DNA of 64,000 nt, from contig CANUEZ040000210.1 of NCBI GenBank assembly GCA_948099385.1, forward strand, positions 1,805,501 to 1,869,500. The letters run 5' to 3'. Shown here piece after piece: positions 44,850 through 56,450 of this stretch (its first letter is position 1; every line of letters begins with the position of its first letter). Source of the stretch: Fasciola hepatica (Eukaryota; Platyhelminthes; Trematoda; Plagiorchiida; Fasciolidae). The notes beneath the pieces are model-generated. The model was not told the DNA's origin. It did not search any database and saw only the letters and a program-made list of their open reading frames with translations. The position numbers and the translations under genes were made by a program.

Positions 44850-47360
44850 AAGCTGAAATGCAACTGAAGTGTGTGTAATCTCTTCGTAGCAATAAACGAA
44901 TACTTTCAGATCTTCGGAAGTTTGGTTATCCCTTGGGATTCTCGGATTCAAGTGTATCCAGATCAGAATTATCAGCGGGTGCGGCAACAAGTGAATCGAC
45001 ATCTGTCTGTCCCCCTTCATTGGAATGTACCTAGTCAACATAACATCTGTGGCTGGACAGATGGTCCAGGTCCAATGTAGTGACCATCCATTTCCTATTG
45101 CGCGAAGTCACAATCCCTTTCGACGGTAGTAAATCATGCGCTCTGAAATGACTAACATAGGCTTCTTATATGCACTCAAAATTAGTTCTCATACCAAGAT
45201 ATTTAAATAACCGAGGACTTTTCCCAGTAGTAGTACCCACAGCGTTGCTATATTGCATAAGAAAATAGTCAGTGGCACGATCAAGTTCAAGAAGTTGTAT
45301 GGGGATTCACGGAACTGATGGCACTCCGAAGCCTGCGCACAAAGTTCTCCGCAAGGCCGTTAGACTATAGGTGACTACGAGCAGTGTGCTCATACCTGCG
45401 ACCAGGACCTTTGAACCATTCATCCAAGAGTCTAGCACTCAAAGGCGTGCCATTGTCAGTGACTAGCAAAAACGGAACTCTTTTCCTGCTGAATGGTTTT
45501 TCTCAACGCAGTCCGTGTGAAGTCAGCCGTAAGTGAAGTTGTTAAATATACATCTGGCCAGCTGTAGAAAGCATAAGTAACCGTAAAATCGTAGTACTAG
45601 GCTAAGAGAGGTTCAAGGTAGTGCGCTTGGGCCCGCTGCCAGGCCGCACAGGGCACTGGCCAAGGAAGCCCCTTTGAGGGTTTTGAGTGTATCTTATGTA
45701 AAGGCTGCCTGCAGTTTTGGCTGTGCGTACTACGTCGGTATCCAGTTCCGGCCACCAGCAAGTAAGCCATGCCGGTGACTTCATTTCGTCGACACCCAAA
45801 AGCCCTGACTGGAGATCTGCCAATATAAAAGAAAGGAATGTTGGAGGAATGAACACGTTGTCGTTAAGGCACAATAATTCATTTGGACCGACAAATCATC
45901 ACGGCTAGAGTAAAAGTCAGTGAATTGCCGCTTTTCGTTTGACGTCCAACCCCGAAGTAGACATGAAATGATCGGAGCAAATACTCTTATGTATCCCTCA
46001 CAAGATCCTGACTATGCACTGGCAGTGGATGCACCAAAAAGCAACAATGATAGACTGCTCATTGGGGTGAGTGCGATATTCGGGACAGAAGACTAGTGTG
46101 TGGTATATATTTAGCACTACGATGCAGAATATCATAATCACTTGAGCTGGGCGAAATACCCCATCGCTGAACAGCTGCAGCTAATGATTTTGACAACGAA
46201 TGATGTGGATGATAGGCAAACTGCAAAGCCTCATGGTCAGTAACTATGATGAACTTTTGACCGAGTAAATATTCACTTGGAAGCTTGACGGCATGTTACC
46301 TGTCAAGACTTCCTTTTGTGTCTGACTATCATTGTTCAACTTAAAAGAACCTTCTTTAAATGCTAATAACTGGCGGCTTGCGTTGATTAAGAACATCATC
46401 TTCGCCCGTGTGAGATGCATCACTAATAATAACTGAACGATCTTTCGGAGAAAAAGGCTTAAGAACAAGGCCGGATCGTAGGTAAGATAGCAACTTACTA
46501 AGGGTCTTTTCATGGGCTTGATTCCAAAAAAATAAGTTGACGGACAGAATATAGAGCAGACAACTGGCTTGCTGAGAGAAATTTGGAGGCAAATGAGCAT
46601 AATGCTGAATAACACTAGGAATAGAAAGTATTTCGTGAGTGTTTGTGTGTAAAGATACGTCAATCTGTGGGGCCAAATGTGCTGGAGAGAAACCTTTAGC
46701 GTTAACAATTTAACCGAGGCACGTTGACCTAGAGACACCAAAAATACGCTTGTCTGGGCTCATGGGAATACAAAACTTACTGGACTGTTCCGACAAACAA
46801 CGAAGAGGATAGTCATTTATAGCTCGAGTGGAACCATGGAAGACAATGTCATCTTGGTGTGACCCAACACCCTAAAGACCTTTAAGAAAATGGCTAACAA
46901 ACTGTTGAAAAGTAGCAGGCTTGGCATTGGAACAAAACGGCGAAGGTTGTATCGAAATAAACTGATAGTATTCTTGATGGTAGGCAAGGCGCTCGATTCC
47001 TTATCCAGAGGTATCTGCCTGTATGCTCCTTTCAAGCCATTTTCTGAGAACGCGTTAGACCCCGTAAGTCGGCAGAGTATGTGTTCGGGTTTATCAGTCG
47101 TGCATGTAAGCTGCAGGAAGCACCTATTCAATGTCGCTCGGTAGTCACCGCAAATGTGCGGTGTCTGTCCATCAGCCTTTAACGGAGTGACAATCGGTGT
47201 GGACCAGTTAGACAATTCTACAGGACTGATAATTCAGCTCTCACACACAGACTGCAGTGCTTGACGGGCAGGTTCCCCCGAACCAAAAGGAATTATTCTG
47301 CTCTTTAGAAAAATAGGATGGCCGGATATTTCTAACCTAACTCCAGGCACGTGCATTCCA
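44850..47360 (-). pseudogene. Ty3/Gypsy pol remnant 1: RT, RNase H and integrase
   Basis: Minus strand. RT at 47215-46817 has LSNWSTPIVTPLKADG, a short HICGDYRATLN motif, KGAYRQIPLDKE and, in another frame near 46860, HQDDIVFHG where YVDD or similar is expected. The thumb and RNase H at 46676-46250 have IQHYAHLPPNFSQ, FFWNQAHEKTLSKLLS, VIISDASHTG and a VTDHEALQFAYH-like stretch. Integrase starts at 45874 with PPTFLSFILADLQSG...GVDEMKS and LTCWWPELDTDV; downstream near 45390-45200 there are FVRRLRSAISSVNP and ATDYFLMQY traces, then TTGKSP. Frameshifts throughout. It differs from Gypsy remnant 3. Confidence 0.8.
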
Positions 47361-48719
47361 CCAGAGGCCTTAGAACATTGTCAAACAATCTATTGTATAT
47401 CCAGTAGAGAGGGCTGTTTCAGCGTGCATATTCCGAAGAACTGTGGGATTGGTAAAGACATTCATTTGTGTTGTTTTATAGCACCATCGGATGGTTTTAC
47501 ATAAGGATTGCGCAGAGTACATTTTTGAATAGAATTCCAGTCCAACCGGTGTTCTTGGGTAACGACGAATGAAACTACCAATTTTATATTCGAAGTGCTT
47601 TTGCACTACGAATTTCAGCTGGAGAAATGCTTGACCCTGATATTAAGTTTTAGTAAAATATTGATTCCCTTTTTCCCTTCAGATTGTGGATGGCAGCTCA
47701 GTTCCTGACTTCTGTGTTCTCAATCCTCCAGTGCACTTGCTTCGGATGGGAAAGTTCACTACTTCCGCTGCGATAGTACTAGTTCTGGAGTAAAAGTGGC
47801 AATCATAACATCTAAAGTCGTCGTCAGTTCCAGCCATGGATGTCCGCAACTTTAGGCTACAGATGTTCACAGCAGTGCCCGGGAGATTGGAAACTGCATC
47901 GAACAGTTCATAATATGGCATCTGACTCGTAAACCCTTGCATTCTAGGAGCGCTACATATTTCTCGAGAGTCCTTGGCATGGATGCGTATTCCCTGGCAA
48001 AGAACCTGGATTTTCCGAGTTTCCCAGTGTCTTTGCCCTAGGAGTCATTGAGGATTTTGCTTCCGCGGCATTTTCAACCGGTAAATTTTGAAGCTGCTGG
48101 AGGAGCAAAATTTTACTCATCGATGTGAGGCGCCAACCGGCCAATGCGGGATTTTCTGTTGCAACTGCAAACACAAGCCTCTAAATATAATCTTTAGATC
48201 AGCTCGAGGAACGGATACCAGAATGAATAAATGCTGATATCAGCCGTCTCGAGTTGCAACAGAAAATCCTTCTCCTCCACAAATGTGTTTTTCAATCCGC
48301 CGAACTTCTTCGTGAGCCCCGCCAAGACGTAAGTGGTGCTGGCGATAACGAGACTCTAGTTTGGTTCAGCGCAAAAAATCCAAAATCCTTTTCTAACTCG
48401 CCATCGAGACAAGAGAAACACGATTATTAAGCGGTCATTTCGGCCAAAATTCTCCAACCCTACCAGTTCAGTCAAGAAGATAGTGGAATACTTGCCATTC
48501 TTGTGGTCAAACACACTCTCGGCTGACCTGTAGATTTCGTAAAGCAAAGTGTCACAGTGACGGTAAGGTAGGTCATATTCAGTCCGAAGGCAGAAGCAGA
48601 AGGACATGATTTACTGCGCGTCCGTCCGGAGATTGCCATTTATCTTCACATTTTCAGCCTCTGGATGTGTCTGTCGGTAATTCTCATAACCCTCGTCACA
48701 TAACCCGTTTTTTTAAATC
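47361..48719. other. Unassigned stretch between two Gypsy remnants
   Basis: Minus-strand ORFs at 47370-47606, 47679-47942, 47953-48174 and 48356-48607 have no motif I recognise. By position they could be the PR/gag side of the minus-strand Gypsy. A 16-bp perfect inverted repeat (GGATTTTCTGTTGCAA at 48149-48164 and its complement at 48254-48269) lies inside. Confidence 0.3.
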
Positions 48720-49960
48720 ATTATTCTCGACACGTGTTCATTATGGACACCGGCTGTGTCGATTTATCGGTTTCTGAGAAGGTTTTTCGGGAAATTATTC
48801 CTTTATCCTGCTCTAACCCACATCCATTTCAGTTAAAGGCATTACAGGTTACCAGGTATATGTACTTGGTTCCTGTGAGTTAACCCTTATTGAAAAACAA
48901 TCCAATACCTGCAAGTGTTCTTCTCTTGTAGTTGACACGGACGTTTCCACCAACGGTTTGAACAGCGTGAATCGTATGTGTATTTCATTGAAGTTTTCGT
49001 CCTATTCTCAGCCAACTTGCATTCGGCGTTTAATTCTTCATTGTTCTAAAGCTGGATGGATCCTGTGCATCTCGAGATTACCGGCTTTTCTGCTTTACGG
49101 AGTGCCGCATTACTCGCCTCAGACCTTGTGAGCCCGTGAAAAAGATACCAGATGATTTGGTCAGATCTTCAGCACAGGCTACTCCGATTGTGACTCCCTT
49201 AAAACGTGACGGCGAAACTCCCGGAGTCTATGAAGATCACCGTATTACCCAAAATAAGTTGCTGAGACAATCCACTTATGCCACTCCTAAACCTGGGGAA
49301 GTTGTGCATTAACATCCTGGTCCTAAGCATTTTTCTAAAATTGACTTGAAAGATGTTTTTTACAGATTCCGCTTGAAAAGCCATCCCGTGAACTAGCTAC
49401 CAATAATATGCCATCGAAATGAACGCCGTGGCCTATTTACGCAGAGCCCTGGCAAACGTGTTCAGGCTGATTATTGTGGCCCATTTATAGACAGGTACTC
49501 AGCTCTGGCTATCACTGATTCCTACTCCAGCTGGCCGGAGGTATACTTCGCTTCTCCCAATGCTGATTTCATCATAACAGCCCAACGTAAGACATTTAGT
49601 CGAGAAGGTGTTCCCCGTGGTTCGGTTACCAACAATAAAAGCCATTTCGAGGCGAGGAAGGCCACTGACTTGTTGAAGTCGCTGGGTTTTACTATGCGTC
49701 GACTCTACCCAAACACCCACAACCCAATAGTCCGGCCGAAACTTTGTTCACCCTTTGAAGAACCTTATTGAATCTGTCCGTGCCAGCACGTTTGACGAAC
49801 TCGACACGAGTGTTGAAAGTTTCTAAAGCGGTACCGTAACTCTACCCGTTCGACTACCGGAGAGAGTCCAGCCAAGCTGTTTAGGAACAGAGTATTATGT
49901 ACTAATTTGGTCAGTTTGAAATCAGGTGAGGTCGCTGATCATCAAGGAGATGAACGGAAA
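48720..49960 (+). pseudogene. Ty3/Gypsy remnant 2 with internal deletion
   Basis: Plus strand, opposite to the other Gypsy remnants. Protease trace MDTGCVDLSVSEKVF near 48742; RT start with SSAQATPIVTPLKRDG near 49170, TYATPKPGEVV, and HFSKIDLKDVFYRF near 49330. Then, after about 80 bases, the integrase core begins abruptly with ADYCGPFIDRYSALAITDSY near 49470, followed by SSWPEVYFASPNADF, FSREGVPRGSVTNN, LGFTMRRLYP and TTGESPAKLFRNR near 49860. The RT palm including the catalytic DD, all of RNase H and the integrase zinc domain are missing, so about 1.5 kb has been deleted between two Gypsy segments that are otherwise collinear. Confidence 0.8.
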
Positions 49961-52900
49961 TCTTCTTGCGGTATAGCACAAGTCACTTCAATTACCGATT
50001 TATGAAGCTCTCATCATTGGGGTCGCCAACCGATTATTCACCATACTTTCAGTGGCATTCGAAGCCAAGCAGTCATCGGCATTTCCAAAGATTTCTAAAA
50101 AGCATTATCTTCCGCATTTTTACCAGGTTGTCCTTAACCCTCCCGCTCCAGTCCACCAGGTTACTAATCGCCACTATTCTCAGATCACTCGTATCACCGT
50201 AAAAATTCTCTAGTTTAGGATGACTTATCTCACATTACACATTCATCTCCATTCAGGTCTTTACCAACTGACTTTTATACGACCCCCAGAGAGAAAGCTA
50301 TTAGGCCGTATCCGTGGTTTTCTTACTCTCTATCCTAAATAAATTTTCCTGCCGTCAACTTTTTCTGCGATACAGACCCCCTTGGTTTAAGTGCCCTTCC
50401 GGGTCAGTGATGATGATAATGGTGTGTTCCTTGACCGCCTTCAAGACCCATGCACAGGGCAAGATTAGATCGTCATCATCACTTTGTAATATCGTCCAGA
50501 AGTTCTCCTTAAACTTAAACAAAAACTCCCTCATTAAAATATCCTGCAACGCTATTTGATTTTTCAGTCTTCAACATTTCCGTACGATTTATATATGTTT
50601 TTCTATTACGTAGCCAATTCTGTTAGCACTGTGGTTGTTGAAGATCAGATCTTGAAGTTGATTCTTGCCGACCAATCAGTCATTGGTCAATCTAAACAAT
50701 TAAAGGTTATTTTCTGCGATTAACTGACTGATCTTAATTGCCCCGATTAACGTTTCTGTACTATTTGATCGTGCAAACTAGCGTTTCTCGAACTTTCCCG
50801 AGATACATCTTTATCATTATTATTACCTAAACCGGTTAAAATACAATGAAAAGGTTAGAGCTGAGGTGTTCCTTAGTTATAAATTGAGATCTGTAGTTAG
50901 GCATGCCCTCTGAGTGATAGCCACCTGCGAGGAGCTCGTCTGGTTCTGGCATCACGACTTCCTTCATCACCAGTAGTTTAACCCCTTGACTCGAATCACC
51001 TGCCTTTCGGTCTCCCGTTATTCTTGCAGGAAATCATTATAACTGCCACTTTTACCAGTGTCTGTCGTCTATTCTCACTTCAGTCGTGGGACAGGAGTTG
51101 CATCAGCAAAAGCCGCTCTTAAATCTTGACCTGCTCTGACTTGGCCCTCCGTTTGCGGAGTTTCGTCCTTCTGTACCAACTGGTGATGGGTTCTATTGCC
51201 TTCGTCCTTCCTTCAATTTGATTATAGCTCACACGAAGTGGCCCAGCGGGACTCAAATAAGCACAAGAAACATGCACCGATCAACTTTGCCGTTGTATAG
51301 ATGTTGGCGATCGTCTTTTTCCGAAAGCTTGAACAATCCGCAGCCCACTGGAGCTAATTACAAACATTTGCCTTTGTGGGCTGTGGTCTGAATGTTCTCT
51401 GAACAAAGATGCCTTTGTTGGTCTAGCAGTCCATTTGGCAACTTCTCCTACAGTATACACATTTCTATGGCCTTTCTGACCAATATGGCCGAACTTACTC
51501 CAGAGGCAATCGGATTATGTGCTCCGAACATGCGATCAAATAGGTACCGATGACGACAAACAACCGTTCACGCAAGAAGGCCAATAATTGGACCAGGAGA
51601 TATCAGCTAGAGGCCGAAGTTCAATATCCCGTATCGGAATTGAGCGTAATAATAGGTCAAATTACAAAAATACATAATTAGGGGTATAGTTTCTTAGGCT
51701 GACCGCAACGAACATAAAGCAACAGCGGGAAACAAGGAAACCAGAAAACAAAATGGTCGAGGTTTCCAAGGAAAGTGAAGTAGATCGAAGCTCCAGGACA
51801 AATAGAAAGGTAGAGGCTCCACACATGTAAGACCAGAGCAACATTCGAATGGAAGCCATAACCACCCTCCGGCGTGTAATTAATCGTAAATGCCGGAAAG
51901 TCATTGGGCTTTTATCCTGTTCGACGTTTGCGCCTTACCCAGTAGAGAGACTTACTTCGCCGCCCCCGTATGTGTAGAGCCACGAGAACCATCAAAGAAT
52001 GTCAGAGGTTGGATTATTGTCCAGTTGCACTGTAAATTTTCAAAAACTTTTCTCACCGGAATAAATTCATCCATCCAAAGGGCTTACAACATTTCGGCAA
52101 AACATGTCTCCAAGTATAAATAACACAGCAGCCACAACAATAGAAGAAGAAAGTGATCCGCCCAAGAAAACAGCCACTCTGCTTTCTGAATTTGGAAGTT
52201 GGTGATTCTGTAAAAGTACCATTATGATAGCTTTATACTTCATGATGAAACAGCCCTGGTTCTCATTACTAGCGTCCCTGCGTACACCGTTGACAGAACC
52301 ATGAAAAAAAGAGGCGGAAAACAGGGTACTGATTGTATGCATGTTCCACCGTTTCCACCTCTGCTTGTATTGACCATTTATGATTTGTGTGAATGGAAGT
52401 CTGAAGTTGAGGGTTACCGAAGGGGAAAGGAGAAACCAACTCTCATGAAGAGGCCGAGACATGGACCTGTAGTGCTAAAAACGTGGCGCACAATTGCGAA
52501 GACTAACAAATTTGTTTGTCTCAACAGTTACTAGATTTGGTGGTGCTACTTAATCCGCCCGCACACTACCAGTGCGCCGTAGCTTCCCTCCAATACTGAA
52601 GCATTTCTCTCCAAAGTTTCCGGTTCTGTTCCTTTGCACGCTGCCACATACGGTCGTTATCGTGTCGCAAACCGAGGACCAGGGGCAATAGACTCTATAC
52701 GACAGCAAGTCCCGACCTAACCTAAGGGAAACCCAAAGACCGCTTGAGATGTTGGCTTTGAGAAAAGCGAACTTCACCAGAGGTCAGATAGCATAACAAC
52801 TGCTCTAAAGTGTGGACTGCTCTTGCCAAAGCAGGTAGGCCCAAGTGGTCCACATCGGCTTCAGGCTCCCTTTTTCTTGATCGTCGGCAACCAACCCAGC

Positions 52901-53539
52901 ACTCTTCGCAGACACGGCTGATTGCTTAACCCGATGAAAGCACATCATTGCAACCCAAAGTAAACCACGTCAAATACAAAAAAACGAGAGTGCAACGCAA
53001 ATGATGTTATTTGTGTGTCCTGGTTTAGCATCGACGCTGAATTTTAGTGACAATCACTCAGACCCTCGACCTAACCAAACCATCCACTTTGCGTGACCGA
53101 AGTAAAATCAGATAGGCAAAATAAGAAACCGTAAATATATAAAGGGTAATTCAAGTCAGCAACAATTAAAAAAGTTTATGAAATTGCTGACCACCAAACC
53201 GTTCTCAAAACCAATGAAGTACTTCGTATGATTTTTAGTTGGGCGAGCGATTTCTGTAGATATCATTCTCATCCTACGACCAAAATGAGAACAGGAAGGA
53301 CGGGTTGATGCATTAAGTAGATATATTAGCTGTCTTGTTGGATTGCCAGGAGTCGGGAGTCCAAACAAGCCAACCGTCGCAGCCAATGAGCCAAGGTGCG
53401 CTAAGATTCCAGAACTGGTTGGAAAGAAATGGTAACTAGATAAGACAGGGCAGCCACAGATTCACTTGAATAAACAAGTTTCCAAAAACCCGTCTATTGG
53501 CTTTAAGCCGAAGCCAACGGTAATTCCTAAAACATCAAA
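49961..53539. other. Largely unassigned 3.6-kb stretch
   Basis: I find no supported coding region. It may hold LTR or 3' remains of the flanking Gypsy remnants; the 53156-53386 minus ORF follows the integrase of remnant 3 but has no clear motif. A possible small exon is listed at 52562-52690. Bases 51700-51870 show loose resemblance to 61370-61530, too weak to call a repeat. Confidence 0.3.
52562..52690 (-). other. Possible terminal exon, Trp/Arg-rich, unknown
   Basis: A minus-strand frame of about 40 codons reads HDNDRMWQRAKEQNRKLW then REMLQYWREATAHW and a stop near 52565. Its charged, helix-like composition stands out, and AG sites precede it near 52690-52735. No family is recognised and no further exon is found; a chance ORF is possible. 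Confidence 0.15.
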
Positions 53540-56450
53540 CAGGATGATCAAAGTTTGAATGACAAGTGATGTAACACATGATCAGCCATTGTCATGATGT
53601 GCCGGTTTCGTGTAGCATTCACGGGTAAGGGACCAAAAATACCTAAACTCCAGCTTTGGAATACTCGCTGAGCTCCTGCGAGCTGCATTGGCGGTGTTGC
53701 TGTTACACGCTATCGGGTCCGCTGACAATAAAAGCAAGTTCTTATGTAGTCGACAACGTCCTGCCGCATTGTGGGCCGGAAGAGTCTGCGCTGCGACAAT
53801 TCGAAGGCTCGTTGTTGTCCTATGCGAGCACCGTCGTGCACTAGTAGAATTATCCGCTCAAGTACGGCCTAGGAACTAAAGGCAGTCGCCTGGGTGGCAA
53901 ACCCTGTCTCACACCAACCTGAAGGAAAAGCCCGCCACCTTCCGCATGCAAGCACTCCCATATTTTCAGTAGGTCGTGGGGCGCGCGTGAGATCCCATCT
54001 GTCTTGGCCGTGGCTTGAAAATATGAAAAACCTTATGCGCCAGGCTGTCACTTCTTTTGTTGCTGGAAACATCCTCACCTGACGTTAGCCGATTCCCAGG
54101 GATTGCTTCAACCGGTAGTTGGTCTTCTGGGATCGGGCTGGATAGAGATTTAGGTATTCCGTTTACTCGTCCGTTGACAGGCTCGATTGTGCAAGTGAAT
54201 TCTTGAGGGCGGTATGCCCACAGAGACAGCCTTCCTTTTGTATCTCGTGTTGTCATTATTCAAGTTAATGGCTTGTGTTTCGTTTTGATGCAATCAGTTA
54301 CGTTCTCTACGCTTCCAGCGCCCAAATAATAGCTGAAAGTTCCCTGTCCGTGGCGGAGTATTTCCTTTCAGCACTTGTGAGCAACCGATTGGATTACTCG
54401 ATCACCCCGGACGACTTTGACAATACTGCGCCAATTCCGACATCACTAGATTCTGCAGCTACGGTGAATTTCTCATGCGGATTTGGTATTTTCAGACAGC
54501 TTCGACTGTTCGTTTCACTTTCCTTGAGTTTTTGGGTGCCGCCATCGCATCCGACGTCCACTCGAACTTCTTGCCCTTCCTCGGTTGTTGAAACAGAACC
54601 CCAGCTTTCTGAACAAAATTTGGCACAAACTTGGCATCATAACCAGCCAGACCCAGGAACGATCTCAGTTGGTCCTTTGATTTTGGCGAGAAAAAGCGCC
54701 TCATCGTCTCTGCTTTCTCGAGTAGCGGTTGCAGTTTCCTGCCTTCAACAGTGTGTCTCAGACGAACGATTTTGTTGCTCGCTCCCTGGAAAGCCTTTTT
54801 GCTACATTTCAAACCCGCCACTTTGATTCTGTACAGGACTGCGCTCAGTCTGGACACATGACTGTGAATCGTCTTTAAAAACATCACAATATCATCTCTA
54901 TACACCACAGCACCGTCCAGGTTTTCTAGTACCTGCTGCGGCAAACATGCGAAAGTAGCCGGTGCTTTACACAGCACAGAAGGAATCCGCAAGAACCTAT
55001 ACCGCTTCTTATTTACACAGAACACTGTCCTCTTCGTGTGGCTCATGGGCATCGGTAGTTGCCAATAGCCCGACCTCAGATCGATTAACGACAAGGCCTC
55101 CTCGTCATAAAGTCGCTCATATATTTACCCGGTTTGTGGAACCTGGAACGCGTCCTTTATTGTGACACGGATGAGTTCCCGGAAGTTAACACAAAATCTA
55201 TACCTCCCATCCGAGCTTTGGTTTAGCAACACTGGCGAAGAATACTAGCTAGAGCTTTCCCCGGTTATTCTTTTTCTGGTGGCATGTCTCGAGCTTTTTC
55301 CTTTACTTCCGGTACAACTTTCTGCGGTATCCTGCGGAGTACCGGTTTGCACACTGCACCCGGGACCAAAGTGATCCATGTTCTTACCATTTGCGAAGAC
55401 TGTACTCGTCATCTGGCGTCCAAAATGACTCCGCATAACTTTCGATGCACTGTCTGACACACGGGAATGGACAATCCGGGATAGAGGAAGGTTTTACTCC
55501 ACTACGCGGTCCAGACGGTTACCTCGGGAATGCAGCTGGATACCTGTCTCCCCGACTCTCATTCTATGAGCCTCAAAATAAATCTTGATTCCTACGAGCT
55601 CTAAATGTCAACCCTAAAAATTGTCTCAGCGACCTTTTTAACCAGTAACATCTCGTGCGTCACAAGAACACCGTCGATCTGAACCGGTAGCTGCTGCTTT
55701 CCCGTTCTCGCGGAGCCTACCCGCCGACAGTAAGCACCTGTATTTCGCATGGTCTCACCAAAATCCCTGCAGAATAGGTGTCACGGACACCCCAGCCCCC
55801 GTGTCTACAACTGCAATTTTACTTCCCCCCCAGTTGAGTCCCCAACCATGGGCACCCCCTTTCGACTCAAATGTGGATAAAGTAAAGCAAGGCGAAAGGC
55901 TTTTTTCTGGGCAACATTGGGCAAAATGCCCCGTTTTGTTACATACAAAACACCCCCGTGCCCTGCGTATCACCATTTCGTTCTTGCGTTGCTTTTGTTT
56001 TTTGTGTTTTAGTTTTAACATCATGATTTCCCCGGTCATCCGAAGCATGGACTCCAGTTCAGTTGGCTCTGAATGAATAACCGGGCCTTGGGTGCTGTCA
56101 TGCAGAGCCGTGATGAATTGCTCCGTCGGTTTCTGGCAATTCTTGTGTAAACTCCGCCACCAGCCCAGCACGCATCTTCCGATGAGTAGGGCTCATTTTT
56201 CCTCCCATCTTCAGATCATAAGTCGCCTTGGCCCGCCCGGCCAACGGCGCCCCAAGCGCCACCAACATGAGTGCCTCCACTTTTTCTCCATTGCATGCCG
56301 CTATCTTTTAGCAGCCTGTAACCCACTCCTCTGCATCATCATTCGCGAAAGGAACAGACCAAGTAAACATCATTGCTTGGGTGTGGCTACGGCATCAATG
56401 TAACAAAAATGACAAGACGGGATAAGATACTTGTATTTCGACGGCCAACC
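53540..56450 (-). pseudogene. Ty3/Gypsy remnant 3: gag, PR, RT, RNase H and integrase start
   Basis: Minus strand, nearly collinear. Gag traces lie at 56280-56098 (AKATYDLKMGGKMSPTHRKM). A zinc knuckle CFVCNKTGHFAQCC and protease VVDTGAGVSVT lie at 56171-55755. RT entry near 55230-55130 has SSPVLLKPKLGW and VTIKDAF traces. RT palm 55094-54492 has SLIDLRSGYWQLPMP, YRFLRIPSVLCKAPATFACL, VVYRDDIVMF (Arg in the Y-DD box) and SFLGLAGYDAKFVPNF. RNase H near 54460-54200 has SSDVGIGAVLS, RKYSATDREL and DTKGRLSLWAYRPQEF. The integrase zinc domain near 53850-53720 has QRRLFRPTMRQDVVDYIRTC, then IFGPLPVNATRNRHIMTM to about 53590. The rest of integrase is lost. Frameshifts and stops throughout. Confidence 0.82.
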
